From the NCBI GenBank assembly GCA_027579435.1, contig JANBPK010001091.1, positions 1 through 50,819 of the forward strand: 50,819 bases of DNA. Direction: 5' to 3'. This document shows positions 10,795-22,200 of the stretch, piece after piece; position 1 is the stretch's first letter; the number at the start of each line of letters is the position of its first letter. The position numbers and the translations under genes were made by a program. A model generated the notes under the pieces. It was not told the DNA's origin and did no database searches. It was given only the letters and a program-made list of their open reading frames with translations. The DNA is from Candolleomyces eurysporus. Lineage: Eukaryota > Basidiomycota > Agaricomycetes > Agaricales > Psathyrellaceae.

Positions 10795-12290
10795 GTCAAC
10801 GAATGCTGATTCTCGGCTCTCGACGATGGGCCGTGGATCTATTCGAGAANGGGGGAAGTGAATTATTCGGATCGACCGTCCAGCCGTTTGGTAGAGATGT
10901 GAGTGACGTTAATGACGAAGTACGGCAATGATAACCTCATTACTGACATCCGCAGATCATAGGATGAACCTTGACTGGGTGTTTGTCTTCATGCAATATG
11001 AACTCGAGTAGAGACGCCAGCGCCGTGCCTTTCACCAATATGTTAACAGCTATGCTGTCGGACAATATTACCCCGTCATGTATGAGGAGAGGAATGCTTT
11101 GCTGAAAACTCTTTCCAATGACTTTGTGAAGCATCTCAATTTGTACGTTGGCGACCCACTCTTGCGAACGAATAGTTACTGAATTTGAAATATAAGCTTC
11201 CTTGCCACTATTCTTATGTGGATGGCGTATGGGTTTGGGGAGAAGTACAGCGTAGCTCTAATTCAAGAAGCCGAGACGTCGTTTACTGCGTTCGCAACTC
11301 CATGAACTGTTCGATGCCGCAAAGGAAACTCCATGAGTCTGAACCGCATCGATGAAAGCTTCATATCCTAGCAAAAGCGGCCATCCAAGCATGGCCTCGA
11401 CTTTCATCGAAAATTCATTAACACCTAGAGCCGACCCCCATCGACCCGAGCTCAAATCTGATGCTCGCAAGGTGTGTGCACAATTATATTTCGGTGAGTG
11501 AGACTTCGTCGTCAAGCCTGTCACCACTGCTTATAATATCTCGCAGCTGGAGCCCAGTCGATGGTCAATCTGGGTTCTGGTCTTATCCTTGCCCTGGTCG
11601 ATAACCCTGAGGTACAACGGAAGGCTCGTGCCGAGATCGATTCTGTCGTTGGTTCAGATCATTTAACTACCGTCAGCGATCGAGAGAGCCTTCCGTATGT
11701 TCATGCGGTCGTGAAGGAAATCAATCGATGGCACTCTGTACGCCTCTAGGTGCTCCCTGTGCGAGCGTGGAGGACGACGAATACGATGGCCACTTTATCC
11801 CAAAGGGCACGATGATCTTCTCAAAAAACTGGTAGCGTATTCTGCTTATTTTGAAGGCCGGAGAGTTCGCCTTACACACAAGACTGTAGGGCAGGAATGC
11901 ATGACCCTGAAGTGTTCAATCGCCCATTCGACTTCGTCCCCGAGCGATATTTGAAGGATGTGAAGATATACTGCTCAGTTCCATGCTCAGAGTACGCTGC
12001 GTTTGGGCATGGACGTCGGTAAGCCAAAGTGGGCCTTACCTTTAAACGTTCTCCGCCCAACTCAACATTCATTGGAAGAATTAGCCTTGGGAACCATTTC
12101 AGCAATGACGCAATTTTCGTTCTCGCTTCGTCGATTCTCGCCACTTTCGACGTTGCACCGCCGAAGGATGAAGTAGGAGACCCTGTTCTGTTGGAATTGA
12201 CATTTGGGAATCATCCTACCGCGGCGTACGTCTGCAAGTTACTATTCCCATTGCTTGGCATTGACTGCATTATTTGAACCTCAGCCAGCT
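10795..12290 (+). pseudogene. Cytochrome P450 pseudogene, heme-ligand Cys lost
   Basis: Pieces in order match a fungal microsomal P450: MLILGSRRWAVDLFE (10802), RRQRRAFHQYVNSYAVGQYY (about 11010), an I-helix remnant AGAQSMV in place of the usual AG.DT (11550), NPEVQRKARAEIDSVVGSDH and the ExxR-region SLPYVHAVVKEINRWH (11600-11740), SVEDDEYDGHFIPKGT (11770), HDPEVFNRPFDFVPERY (11900), then AAFGHGRR. After an apparent intron the heme loop reads RISLGNHF where families have RICPGR, so the thiolate cysteine is replaced by Ser and the Pro by Leu. Stops and frame changes occur throughout. The order and spacing suggest introns are retained, so it is a decayed DNA copy, not a retrocopy. It cannot make a working enzyme. 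Confidence 0.85.
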
Positions 12291-12299
12291 CCGCACGTT

Positions 12300-12590
12300 C
12301 GAATGTGAGTGATATCAAACTAAGACCTAGGTGCGAATCTCTGGTCGTTTAGCGAGGCTTTTGAGAGTCAGATCGTCGTACGCTTTTTGTACGCTCATCA
12401 CAAATTCTTGAGTATTTACGTGGCTCCATTCAATGGATGGGTTCCATCGATCACACACAATCTAGATCAGTATCTGGTAAACATGCCGCCAAATTGCGCC
12501 CATTCTGAACCCTTTGGATGAGTCTGGAATGGTAAGTGCCGTGATAGATGAGGATACAGAATGGTGCTGGCTATGCGACTTTGGCCACGA
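12300..12590. other. Spacer after the P450 pseudogene
   Basis: Positions 12300-12370 continue the block shared with 17745-17820 (AATATCAAACTAAGACCTGG). From 12370 to 12590 I see no gene or repeat. Confidence 0.5.
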
Positions 12591-12935
12591 AGAATCTCGT
12601 GTTCAGCATCGCCTTCCTCTATTTATGTGCAGGTTCACGTAACCTGCAATACCACTCGGCTGTTAGTTTCCTTCTTCCTCCTTCTAGGCTCTATGGCTTA
12701 CTTGTAGTGGTAGCCAAGCTGTCCTCTGTGACTGTCCTGACACCTGTGCGTCCTTGCGTTTGGTGGCAGATTTCAAAGACGGAAACAGACTCAGCGAGCG
12801 AAGAGATGATGAAGGCTGTGGATGAAGATGGTGTAGGAAGTCGGAGCCCCAGATGCAGTCGTGATGTTCAAGGTAAACTAGACAGCAACAGATAAGGCAC
12901 ACTAGCGGCTACAGCTCACCGTCGTCGTTCAAGCT
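12590..12935 (-). repeat. NLR 3'-flank module T (after copy D)
   Basis: Lies about 110 bp behind the stop of copy D. On the minus strand: GACG|GTAAGC donor-like site (near 12920), a CTGTCTAG acceptor-like site about 45 nt on, then a coding-like stretch (ITTASGAPTSYTIFI). The exon-intron-exon look is shared with copies E, F and J. Confidence 0.5.
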
Positions 12936-13046
12936 TTGAAAAAATCTGCGAGATACAATCCCTACTCATCTCCGGACATGACAGCACTCTAAATCGCTCG
13001 AGAACTTCGGAACCCGCACATAAAATGTACAAATTAAAGGGTTCCA

Positions 13047-15381
13047 TTATGAAAATAAATTTAGCGTAAAACCTCGTAAGCTGAGGAATTTGACCCTTCC
13101 CCTTCCCCGTTCTCTCTCTTCTGATTCCTCCGCCGGCAGGGACGTGAGGAGGTGGTCCAACCTGTCCTCCACGAGCTGGGCCTCAACGATCTTCCTCCAT
13201 TCGTTGTAGTAAGGTTTCAAGGCATCTGCCAATCCGTGTTCGTTGAGTTCATTCTGCACAGGCAGCGAAGGAAGAGTCAGCAAGCTTCCTTGTATCCAAG
13301 ATGATGAGCTTACTTTCAATCGTCGCATAATAACAGATATCATCACCAGAAACTCTAGGCCCCAGCTCAAAACAATGTGTCCCTGTTGGACCAATTGATC
13401 TAGCTTTCTCCATGCACCATTGTGGGCTAAAGCAAGGATTTGTTGACTGCTGAGTAAATTGCCTTTGTCGGAATACATCGTGAGGGCGACCACTGCATTC
13501 CCATCGGACATACTGCATGAAGTTGCAGAAGTACTGCCTGAAGAATAAGTGAACACAGACATCACATATGTTTTGATCGACTCACTGTGCTCTAAGGAAA
13601 CCCGATTGATTCGCTGCACACCGGCCTCCGAAACGTGCGCTTTAACCTGGATTTCCGTGATGAACAAATTCTTGGAACGAGTTTCGCTATCCAAGAATTC
13701 AGAGAACGACCGGTGATAGAAATGCATTACCATGTGACCGTAGCTAGGGGCGTCATGAAACATGACAAGAGAGTGCAAGTCGGAAACAAGGACTTCATAG
13801 GCATTTCTTTCTAGGTCGAGGATCTCGTCAAAGTTGGAGGCGCCCCACCAGGCTTTGAAACGACGGTCGGAATTGATGTGATGAGCCCTGAGAAGGAGCA
13901 AAAAGTTGCGCCCTCGATGCGTGTCGACGGCCTCATACAGTTCTTTCGCGGTGGACAGGATGCCTTTGTAAAGCACATCGAGAGCTTCGAATGGCCTTGC
14001 GAACTGTCCTTTTTCCGGGGTCCAGTCAACCACCGTTTGCAGCCTATTGACCGGAGAACTTCGGCGCTCCGAGACATATTTGACAATTGTCGCCGCGAAC
14101 ACGAACTGCCCGGACGCAGCCCAAACCAGCTTCTCGATGTCTTCTACACTGGGCCATGACTTGGATCGTGCTTGAGGGTCGTAGCTTTGATTCCCGATGT
14201 CTTGAAGCCGCCTCCACAAGTAGCGACGTATATCTTCCGTCGCGTCATACTTGTCGCTGAGTTGGATGTGATACGCCAATGGGTGTAGGTAGCCCCGAGT
14301 CACCGAGTTCAGCGCACTGCGAATGGCCCATTCTGGTCGGCTGGCAATAAAAATGCGAAAGGGGAGATCATCGTCAAGGAGACAATGCTTGATGGTGGAG
14401 AGCAGTTCTGCTTGTTTTGCTTCTCCGGAACATTCGTCAAGGCCGTCGATAAGCACGGCGTNGGGGGAAGCTGGTGGGGTCGAAAGCGGGATTCGCCTGA
14501 AGCTGCTTGAATGGGCGGACGACGAGGATATCCATCTGAGTTTGGATTGTCCTGGTGAAGATGGGAGGGTCTTTTTCGATCGCTTTCCTGATATAGTCCT
14601 GGAGCGTAGGATCGTGCTGTCCTAATTGAAACGCGATAGTCGGTACAATGCGGGATAGATTGTTTCGAGTGGGGTCTTGGGATGAGAAGAAAATTGCGCA
14701 ACCTAGGATTCCCGAGCCGGCACAACGTTCGGCGATCGTCTGCTGTAAGGCCGACTTGCCTGCTCCCGCAGCACCGGTCATGCAGAGCAAGCGTTTAGGA
14801 CCCTCCCGGTCACCGATCCAATCCATGATTTCGCTGATCACCTCGACGCGAGTATCTTCGTCGCATTTTGGAGGGTCGAATCGAGCTCCTGAGTCATAGA
14901 AAGCATTTGAGGCTATGTTGTTTAACAGCATCTTCCAACCTGCAGCGACATAGGATTAGCGGATGAAACGGGTCAAAGAACGTTGGATGTGCATACCGTC
15001 TATCAATTTATCTTGAATATTATGCACATGCTGGACATGCTGGGACGAGTCTATCTGAATGTTCCCGCCAACGTTGAAGTGGTGCGCCCCAGAGAACATT
15101 GACGTGAAAGCTGATGGTCCCGTGGATGAGGGCACATCCTCGGCGATTGCTCTAGTATATCCTCGTTGAGGGTCGACAACGGGCGCACGAGGTTTCTCTG
15201 CCGAGGATGGTGCAGGCCCTTTCAAGNTGTNTGGCAAGGACGGGTCTGGGACAAGGGCCTGTAGATCTTGAGCGATAGGCTCGTCGTCTCGACTATCTTG
15301 CGCGCTGGACGACGACGAGAGCAAGCGCTGTCGCTTGAATCTGGGTCGCCCTGGTTTCTCGCGTTTCGAATTCGAAGCCAT
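13047..15381 (-). CDS. NACHT NLR-like protein, copy D (one ambiguous base)
   Basis: Exons are 15381..14997, 14939..13314 and 13253..13047; introns are 57 and 60 nt (subfamily 1). The only break is an N at 14462 beside a G5 run in the Walker B codons; removing it restores the frame through HAVLIDGLDECSG. Walker A is GAAGAGKS. The N-terminal motif is extended to SQHVQHVHN. Intron 2 is 60 nt with no stop, so an unspliced transcript stays open and would add 20 residues. The last residues differ from the family: a small indel moves the tail into another frame (VKFLSLRGFTLNLFS) and past the usual stop. If the N is an artefact this copy encodes a full-length protein of about 738 residues. Confidence 0.88.
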
Positions 15382-15875
15382 CTTTGTGACGTGGAGAAGA
15401 GCAAGAGCTAGCTGAGGGTCGGAATGCCGCTGAGGCAGGCATGAGGCAGACATGAGCACTCTGTACCCACGCTCGGTCCCTGAGCACCGCTTTTCCTAGC
15501 GCGTATCTAGTAAACACCCATGTCAGAATCAGAGGAATCGGAAACGCGGGAGGTCGACATAAACTCGGACGGGCATTATAGCGAGATGCATTGCCATGGA
15601 TAGTGAGATGAGCTAGCCGCAGTGTTCATTCAGCCGCAATTCTGGATGAGTTCTGGGTTAATCTTGACTTGAAGAACGGGCGCTTGCTAGGCTTTGTTCG
15701 TGTTTATTTCCAAAGCCAACGCCCTCCAGGTCACTTTGACATCAAATCACCAACGACACGACACCAAACGACCAGCCTTTGAATCCCCTAGAGAGTGCAG
15801 GCTGGTCCTCAGTCCAAGCACACACTCACACGAATCCACACTAAAGAATCCAAATATCCAAGAAAAATAGTAATA
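15382..15875. promoter_or_regulatory. Shared intergenic region between copy D and the YIF1-like gene
   Basis: The two genes diverge from this 494-bp region. The NLR leader block lies at 15465-15500 and the block shared with the upstream region of copy E at 15510-15700 (for example TCATTCAGCCGCAATTCTGG versus 21592-21611). Thus the YIF1-like gene starts within what is, in the other copies, NLR upstream sequence. No separate gene here. Confidence 0.5.
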
Positions 15876-17338
15876 ATGTCGCACTACCCCTCGCAATCAC
15901 CTCCACCCCTCCGCCACCCGGTCCCCACCCACCCAGCCTACATCCCCGAACCACCCTCCACCCCCTCCTCTCCACAGGGGTACCGCAAGTTCTCGTCGTC
16001 GCCCGCCCTAGGGCAGCAGCCACCCCAAGGCCACAACCCAGCCGCAGGAGGAGCACCTCCGTATGTCCCTGCATACGCCGGGGCATTCCAGGCTCCTTCG
16101 TACAACCATATGCCGCCACAACAGCAAGGGGGCCAGTACGCGGTGCCTCAGGGCAGCATCGGGGGAGGACCGCAACACCCGCAGCAGCAAGGACAGCAGG
16201 GACCGTACGGGGCGGCGTTCCAGCCGGATTTTGGGGATTAACGATGCTACTGCGCAGCTTGGGATGCAGCTTGGGCAGAGTGCGGTTCAGGCTGGGCAGG
16301 ATTATGTTCAGAAGAATGTGAGTGTGGCTTTCAGTTGATTCCTTCTTTGGGATGGGTTTGGTGTATGGGTCAGCTACGGTGCCTAATTAATGATGTTGGG
16401 CGCTATGTACTTGCGGCCCATCGACGACCGCCCCTCTCTTTCCTTCTGGATCCGAGAATAAGCTCTCTTACTCACTGACGCTTTCATCAACTACAGTTTG
16501 GAGTTATCTTCCCCTCGACGACCGTGAAACACCACTTCAACGTCTCCAACTCATACGTGATGCATAAGATCAAGCTCGAGCTCTTCCCCTGGCTGCACAA
16601 ACCCTGGGCGAGACGGACACGACGGACAGAGCACGAGCAGCACGAATGGCAGCCCCCTCGACCCGACATTAACAGCCCAGACCTGTACATTCCTGGTACG
16701 TCGCATTATCCAGCGCTTACCACCTGTTACTAATAAACTGAATTGTCCGCTTCTGACAGCCATGGCGATCGTAACCTACATCCTCCTCACAGGCCTGCAC
16801 GCAGGCCTCAGCGGACCCGGCTTCTGCCCGCAAATCCTCGGCGAGAGCGCCTCCCGCGCCACGCTCGTCGTCCTGTTCGACTTTCTGTTCGTCAAACTCG
16901 GCTGCTACATCCTCAATATACAGGGCAGCAGCCAGTTTGTGGATGTCTCCGGGTATTCGGGGTACAAGTTTGTTGGGGTGATATTTGCGATCGCGGCGAG
17001 CTTTGTTGGGATTGGAGGGGCGCTGTGGACTGTTGTGTTCGTTTATGTGTTTTTGGCGAATGCGTTTTTCTTGGTGGGTTTCTCCTCCCTCTGTTTTTTT
17101 CTTTTTGTTCCGAGTCGTCGCTGTTCCTGTGCTAACGCTGTTCGTTGTGATATAGTTGAGGTCTCTGCGCTCGGTCGTCTTACCTGACCCGTCGAATTCG
17201 ATATCGAGCAGCAGCGGTGCGACGACGACTGCTACTGTCAACCCTGCTCAGAGGAGGAGGAAGATCACGTTCTTGTTCTTGGAGGCTGTTTCGCAGATCG
17301 TGTATATGGCGGCGTTGGTGAGGTTGCCTACTGCCTAG
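15876..17338 (+). pseudogene. YIF1: YIF1-like Golgi/ER vesicle protein, single-base frameshift
   Basis: YIF1 family proteins are multi-spanning membrane proteins of ER-Golgi transport that act with YIP1-type partners. Exons are 15876..16317, 16497..16695, 16760..17073 and 17156..17338, with GT..AG introns. The N-terminal part is Pro/Gln/Gly-rich. The conserved part follows: GINDATAQLGMQLGQSAV, HHFNVSNSYVMHKIKLELFP, WQPPRPDINSPDLYIP, then four hydrophobic stretches (from YILLTGLHAGL to FLEAVSQIVYMAALV). The frame breaks at the G4 run 16233-16236: with three Gs PDFG runs straight into INDATAQ and the gene encodes 378 residues. A sequencing error is plausible, but a pseudogene cannot be excluded. 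Its 3' end abuts a P450 fragment directly. Confidence 0.82.
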
Positions 17339-17344
17339 TACAGG

Positions 17345-17820
17345 ATAGGAGGGCAATGATACATGACCCCGAAGTGTCCGAGCGCCCCGTTTGAATTCGT
17401 CCCCGAGCAATATTTGAGAGATGGGAAGATAGGGTGCTCAGTTTCAGACTCAGAGTACGCTGCGTTTGGGTATGGACGTCGGTAAGCCATGGGCCTCTAT
17501 TTTACTCCTTCTCCGCCTAATGTAGCTCTAGTGGAAAGATTTGCCCTGGTCGCCATTTCAGTAATGACGCAATCCTCATTCTTGCTTTGCCGATTCTCGC
17601 TACCTTCGAGATTGCACAGCCGAAGGATGGAGCAGGAACTCTGTTCACTTGTAATTGAAATTTAGGAATCATCCTACCGCGCCGTGCGTATGCAACTTAC
17701 TATCTATGTTGCTTGGCACTAATTGCATTATTTGAACTTCAGTCAGCTCCTCCCATTCAAATGTAATATCAAACTAAGACCTGGGGGTGAATCTCTGGTC
17801 GTTTAGGGAGATTTTTGGGG
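17345..17820 (+). pseudogene. P450 C-terminal fragment (second copy)
   Basis: This parallels 11880-12370 base for base over most of its length. It reads IHDPEVSERPV, then a stop, then the counterpart of FVPERY with Gln for Arg, AAFGYGRR, an intron-like gap and KICPGRHFSNDAILILALPI. Unlike the longer copy it keeps the heme-ligand cysteine (ICPG). There is no N-terminal or middle part. It begins within about ten bases of the YIF1-like stop codon, so the copy has a sharp left edge. Confidence 0.75.
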
Positions 17821-17929
17821 GGTACTCAGTTCCGGAGTCTGGACGTAGCTGGATAGCACTCTGACTTGCTGGAGGACACAACCTACAGATGAAATACACG
17901 AATGAAATTACAAATAGAAAAGTATAACA

Positions 17930-18115
17930 ATGAGTGAGCTGAGGAACCTGACTCCTCCTGAGACTCTTCCCTTTCTCTCTCTTCCGTTTACTCTGGCAGC
18001 AGAAACCTGAGGTCCTCCCTCTTCTGCTTCACGAAAAGGTTCTTGACGAAATTCCTCCATTTGCCGTAGTACCGTTTCAAAACATCCGCCAATCCGACTT
18101 CTTTGCGTTTGTTCG
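17930..18115 (-). pseudogene. Solo NLR exon 3 relic
   Basis: Minus-strand sequence reads VGLADVLKRYYGKWRNFVKN, then LRFLLPE and a stop where the family has PPEE, then the acidic tail and SSAHSL. It corresponds to exon 3 of the NLR family without exons 1 and 2. It lies between the P450 fragment and copy E. Confidence 0.65.
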
Positions 18116-18324
18116 GCACAAAAGGTATGTAGTCATGACATTTAAGGTAAAGTGGAAAGTAACAGATGCAGCGTACAAATGATTACAGGGCACCATTGTC
18201 GTTCAAGCTCCAGAAAAGATCTATGAGGGACAACTTCTACTCACTTCTAGATGTAGCCAGATAGCACTTGTAACTTGCTGGAGGACTGAACCCGCAGATG
18301 AACTTTACGAATAAAAGGGTTCTA

Positions 18325-18425
18325 TTATGAAGATAAGCGTAGGGTAGCACTTTGTGAGTTGAAAAATCTGACTCTTCCTGGGGCTCTTCCCATTCCTCCC
18401 AGTCTCCCTCTTTGCGCTGACGATT
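18325..18425 (-). pseudogene. Second NLR exon 3 tail relic
   Basis: Only the end of exon 3 is present (GGAAGAGTCAGATTTTTCAACTCAC.. on the minus strand, the counterpart of the EESDSSAH tail), directly followed by unrelated sequence. The upstream 18180-18320 repeats the block found behind exon 3 in other copies, so two NLR 3' ends sit in series here. Confidence 0.5.
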
Positions 18426-18429
18426 GCCC

Positions 18430-19021
18430 CAAACGTCCGAGAGTGAATTACAGGCCGGCCCACTTGCTCAGCCAAACAGTTCACGTTGTTGAGCAGTCNA
18501 AAAAAAGACCGGAGTATCAGTTGATATGTCCTATCCAGAGCTTGACTGCACAGATCTCCTAGACATCCATAAGTAGTCTTTGTCCCAGTCAGTTATTCAC
18601 AGGTACATATTCTTGAGGCCGATGTAACCCGCAATTCTACTCGGCTGTTTTTTTTTCTCCTTCAGCCTCTGGGCTTACTTTTAGGCAGGCAAGTTGTACT
18701 CTGTGACTGTACTGGCACCTAGCAGAGGTCAAAGACGGAAGCAGACATGGCAAGTGGGGAGAGGTGAAGGCAGTGACGAAGATGGTGAAGGTAGTCAAAG
18801 CCCCAGATGCAATCGTAGTCGGCGGCGCCAAGTTAATTTGGACACTAATCGACGCTGAATACCAATGGTTGCAGCTTACAGTCATTGCTCAAGCTTTAAG
18901 ACGGCAACAGGGAACCTCTCCTTAGTTCTGGACGTAGCTAGACAGTACTCTAAATCGCTTGAGAACTTTGGAAGCCGCACGTAAAATGCACGAATTCAAG
19001 GGTTCAATTAAGAGGGTAAAT
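18430..19021 (-). repeat. NLR 3'-flank module T (after copy E)
   Basis: The core lies at about 18640-18890. On the minus strand it reads GALTTFTIFVTAF within an open stretch. Positions 18430-18600 resemble 6270-6400 (TCCAGAGCTTGACTGCA). An N at 18500 sits before an A run. Confidence 0.5.
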
Positions 19022-21369
19022 TTAGCGTAACAGCTCGTGAGCTGAGGAATCGGACTCCTCCTGGGGCTCTTGCACTTCCTTCCCTTCTCCTTCTTCTGGT
19101 TCCTCCGGCGGCAGAAGACTGAGGAGGCTCCTTAAGCCATTCTCCACATAATATGTCTGAATGAGCTTCCTCCATTTGTGGTAGTAAGATTTCATAGCAT
19201 CTGCCAATCCGGGTTCATCGAGTTCATTCTGCACAGGTATCGAAGGAAGACAATCAGCGAGCTTCCTTGTATCCAAGATGATGGGCTTACTTTCAATCGT
19301 CGCATAATAGAAAATATCATCAGCAGGAACTCTGTTCCCCGGCCTAACATACTATGTTCCTCTTGGGCCAATCGATCAAGCTTTTTCCATGCCACACCAC
19401 TGTGGGCTAAAGCAAGGATTTGTTGACCATTGAGTAAATCGCCTTTGTCGGAATACAACACGAGGATAACCAGTGGAATCCAATCGGGCATACTGCATGA
19501 AGTTGCAAGAGTACTGCCTGAAGAATAATTGAACACAGACATTGCAAATGTTTTGATCGACTCACTGGGCTCTAAGGAAACCCGATTAAGCCTTGGCACA
19601 ACGGTCTCCAAAACGTACGCTTTCACAAGGAGTTCTGTGATGAACCAGTTCTTGGAACGGGTTTCGTTATCCAAGAATTCAGAGAACGACCGGTGATAGA
19701 AATACAATGTTATGAAGGGTGTCGAGGATTCAAATGACTTATGAAATACGACAAGAGAGTGTAAGTCGGAAAAAAGGACTTCATGGGCGTTTCTTTCTAG
19801 GCCGAGGATCTCGTCGAAGTCGTGGGCGCTCCACTTGGCGCCGACGCGAAGCTCACTATTCATTTGATGAGCCCTGAGAAGAAGCAGAAAGTTGCGCCCT
19901 TGATTCGTGTCGACGGCCTCATACGACTCTTTCGCGGCGGACAGGATTCCTGCATAAAGCACGTCGAGAGCCTTGAATGGCCTTGCTAGCTGTCCTTCTT
20001 CTGGCGTCCAGTCAACTACCGTCTGGAGCCTATCGACCGGAGAACTTCGGCGCTCGGAGACGTATTTGACAACCGTCGCCGCGTACACGAACTGCCCGGA
20101 TGCAGCCAAAACCAGCTTCTCGATGTCTTCCACACGGGGCCATGACTTGAGTCGCGCTCGAGGGTCATAGCTTCGACTTCCGATGTCTTGAAGCCTCCTC
20201 CATAAGTAGCGACGTATATCATCCGTCGCGTCATACTTGTCGCTGAGTTGAATGTGATACGCCAATGGGTGGAGGTATCCCCGGGTCTCCGCGTTCAGCG
20301 CACTGCGAATGGCCCATTCCGGTCGACTGGAGATGAAAATGCGAAAAGGGAGATCGTTTTTGAGGAGGCAATGTTTGATGGTGGAGAGTAATTCTGCTTG
20401 TCTTTCGTCACCGGCACATTCGTCGAGGCCGTCGATAAGCACGGCGTGCGGGAAACTGCCGGGGTCAAAACCAACATTCGCCTGAAGCCGTTTGAATGGG
20501 CCGACGATGAGAGTATCCATCTGCGTTCGGCAGGTCCTGGTGAAGATGGGAGGGTCTTCTTCGACGGCTTCCCTGATATAGTCCCGGAGCCTACGATTGT
20601 GCTTTCCTAATTGAAATGCAAAAGTTGGGATGATGCGGGAAAGATTGTTTCGAGTGGGGTCTTGGGAAGAGAAGAAGACTGCGCAGCCTAGGATTCCCGA
20701 GCCAGCACAACGTTCGGCAATGGTCTGCTGCAAGGCCGACTTGCCTGCCCCTGCAGCACCGGTCATACAGAGCAAGCGTTTAGGACTCTCCCGATCACCG
20801 ATCCAATCCATGATTTCGCTAATCACCTCCACGCGAGTATCTTCGTCACATTTTGGAGGGTCGAACCTCGCTTCTGAGTCGTAGAAAGCATTGGGGGCTA
20901 TATTATCTAGCAGCATCTTCCAACCTTGAGCGACGTAGGGTCAGCGGATGAAACGGGTCAAGGAATGCTGGATGCATATACCGTCTATCAATTTAACCTG
21001 AGTATCATGCACATGCTGGACATGCTGGGACGAGTCGATCTGAATGTTCCCGCCAACATTGAAGTTGCGCGCCCTCGAGAACATCGATAAGGATGCTAAT
21101 GCTCCAGTGGACGAGGCCACATTCTCGGCGGTTGCTCCAGTGTATCGTCGTTGACTACCCACTCGAACGGGCACACGGGATTGCTCTCCCAAACATAGTG
21201 TGAGCTCTTTCAAGTTCTCTGACAAGGACGGGTCCTGGACACGGGCCTGTAGATCATGAGCGATAGGCTCGCTGTCTCGGTCATCTCGTGCGCTAGGTGT
21301 CGAGGAGAAGAAGCGCTGAAGCCTAGATCTGAGGCGCCCTGTTTTCTTGGGTTTCGAACTCGAGGCCAT
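19022..21369 (-). CDS. NACHT NLR-like protein, copy E (intact reference)
   Basis: Exons 21369..20982, 20924..19291 and 19228..19022 join in frame to 742 residues. Residues 1-130 are basic then Ser/Pro-rich and end in RARNFNVGGNIQIDSS and a QHVQHVH extension. The NACHT domain follows: Walker A GAAGAGKS (185-192), Walker B LIDGLDE (about 292-298) and IFISSRPEW (about 327-335, Arg of the sensor motif). The rest of exon 2 is a helical region with conserved LHSLVVF and YHRSFSEFLD. Exon 3 encodes LADAMKSYY and an acidic Glu-rich tail. Proteins of this kind are STAND NTPases used in fungi for non-self recognition and cell-death signalling; that role is inferred from the family. No WD40, TPR or ankyrin repeats follow. 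Introns are 57 and 62 nt (subfamily 1). The start is chosen because the MAS(N/S)SKPK start is shared by all copies while upstream frames are not. Confidence 0.95.
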
Positions 21370-21424
21370 CGTCGTGACACAGGGAAGAGCAAGAGCTAGT
21401 TGAGTCCTATTGAGGCAGACATGA

Positions 21425-21480
21425 GGCCACTATGTACCCACGCTCAGTCCCTGAGCACCGCTTTTCCCTGGCGCTTAGAC
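21425..21480 (-). promoter_or_regulatory. Conserved NLR leader block
   Basis: On the minus strand a block like AGCGCCAGGGAAAAGCGG, then TGCTCAGGGACTGAGCGTGG and GTACATAG, lies about 60-110 bp before the start codon. It recurs before copies A (670-725), B (5080-5125), D (15465-15500), F (25050-25100), G (28535-28580), H (32385-32430) and I (35855-35900), and in divergent form before C. It is probably the transcription start/5'-UTR region. Its frame relative to the start differs between copies, so it is not coding. Confidence 0.55.
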
Positions 21481-22200
21481 ACCCATGTCAGAGCGGAAGA
21501 GTTGGAATTGCGGGAGGTCGAAAAAAACTCGGACGCAAACTCTAGAGAAATGAATTTCCATGGAAAGTGAAAGGAGTTAGCCGCAGTGTTCATTCAGCCG
21601 TAATCCTGGGTGAATCCTGGTTTAATCTTGCAGCTTGCAGAATGGCCTGCTGGGCTTGGTTTGTCATTATTTCCAAACTAGCGCCCTCAAGCGAGCCACA
21701 TAGCACCGGCGCGGAAAGGGACATCTACAAATTCCGAGGCATTTTTGACTCGGGTACTACGGGGGNTCGACGCGTGCCAAGACGGTGCTTCCGGCATGTG
21801 CAGCCATCACGCGGCCGCGGTTTTCCGATTTACCATTCGTGGGCTTTCATTTCCTTTTGTGTTGTTGGTTCCCGATGCTGACGCAAGCCCGAGGACAACA
21901 AGGGATGCAACTCGTTGTTAGCCGGAATGGATGTATACGCTCTGCTTGAAATGCATATTCATCGAAAGTCGATGCTCTGTAAAGTTTGGAAGGAACCGTT
22001 CACCGTTAAACGCGAAGGACCGGCAGCAAGGGTGGGCTGAATCGTTGATAGAAAACCGGTCAAAAATGCCTCGGGTACTTGCCGTGCAAAGCATCGGCCA
22101 CTTCACACAGGTATTATCTATCCAGAGCTTTCGACATCAAGGACTAGTTTCCTTCATCCCATTCATGTATATACAGGTTTACCTTCTCGAGCGCTATGTA
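21481..22200. other. Upstream region of copy E
   Basis: Positions 21490-21700 parallel the upstream region of copy D. From 21700 to 22200 I find no gene; an N lies at 21766 after a G run. Short open frames at 21918-22206 have no family resemblance. Confidence 0.45.
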
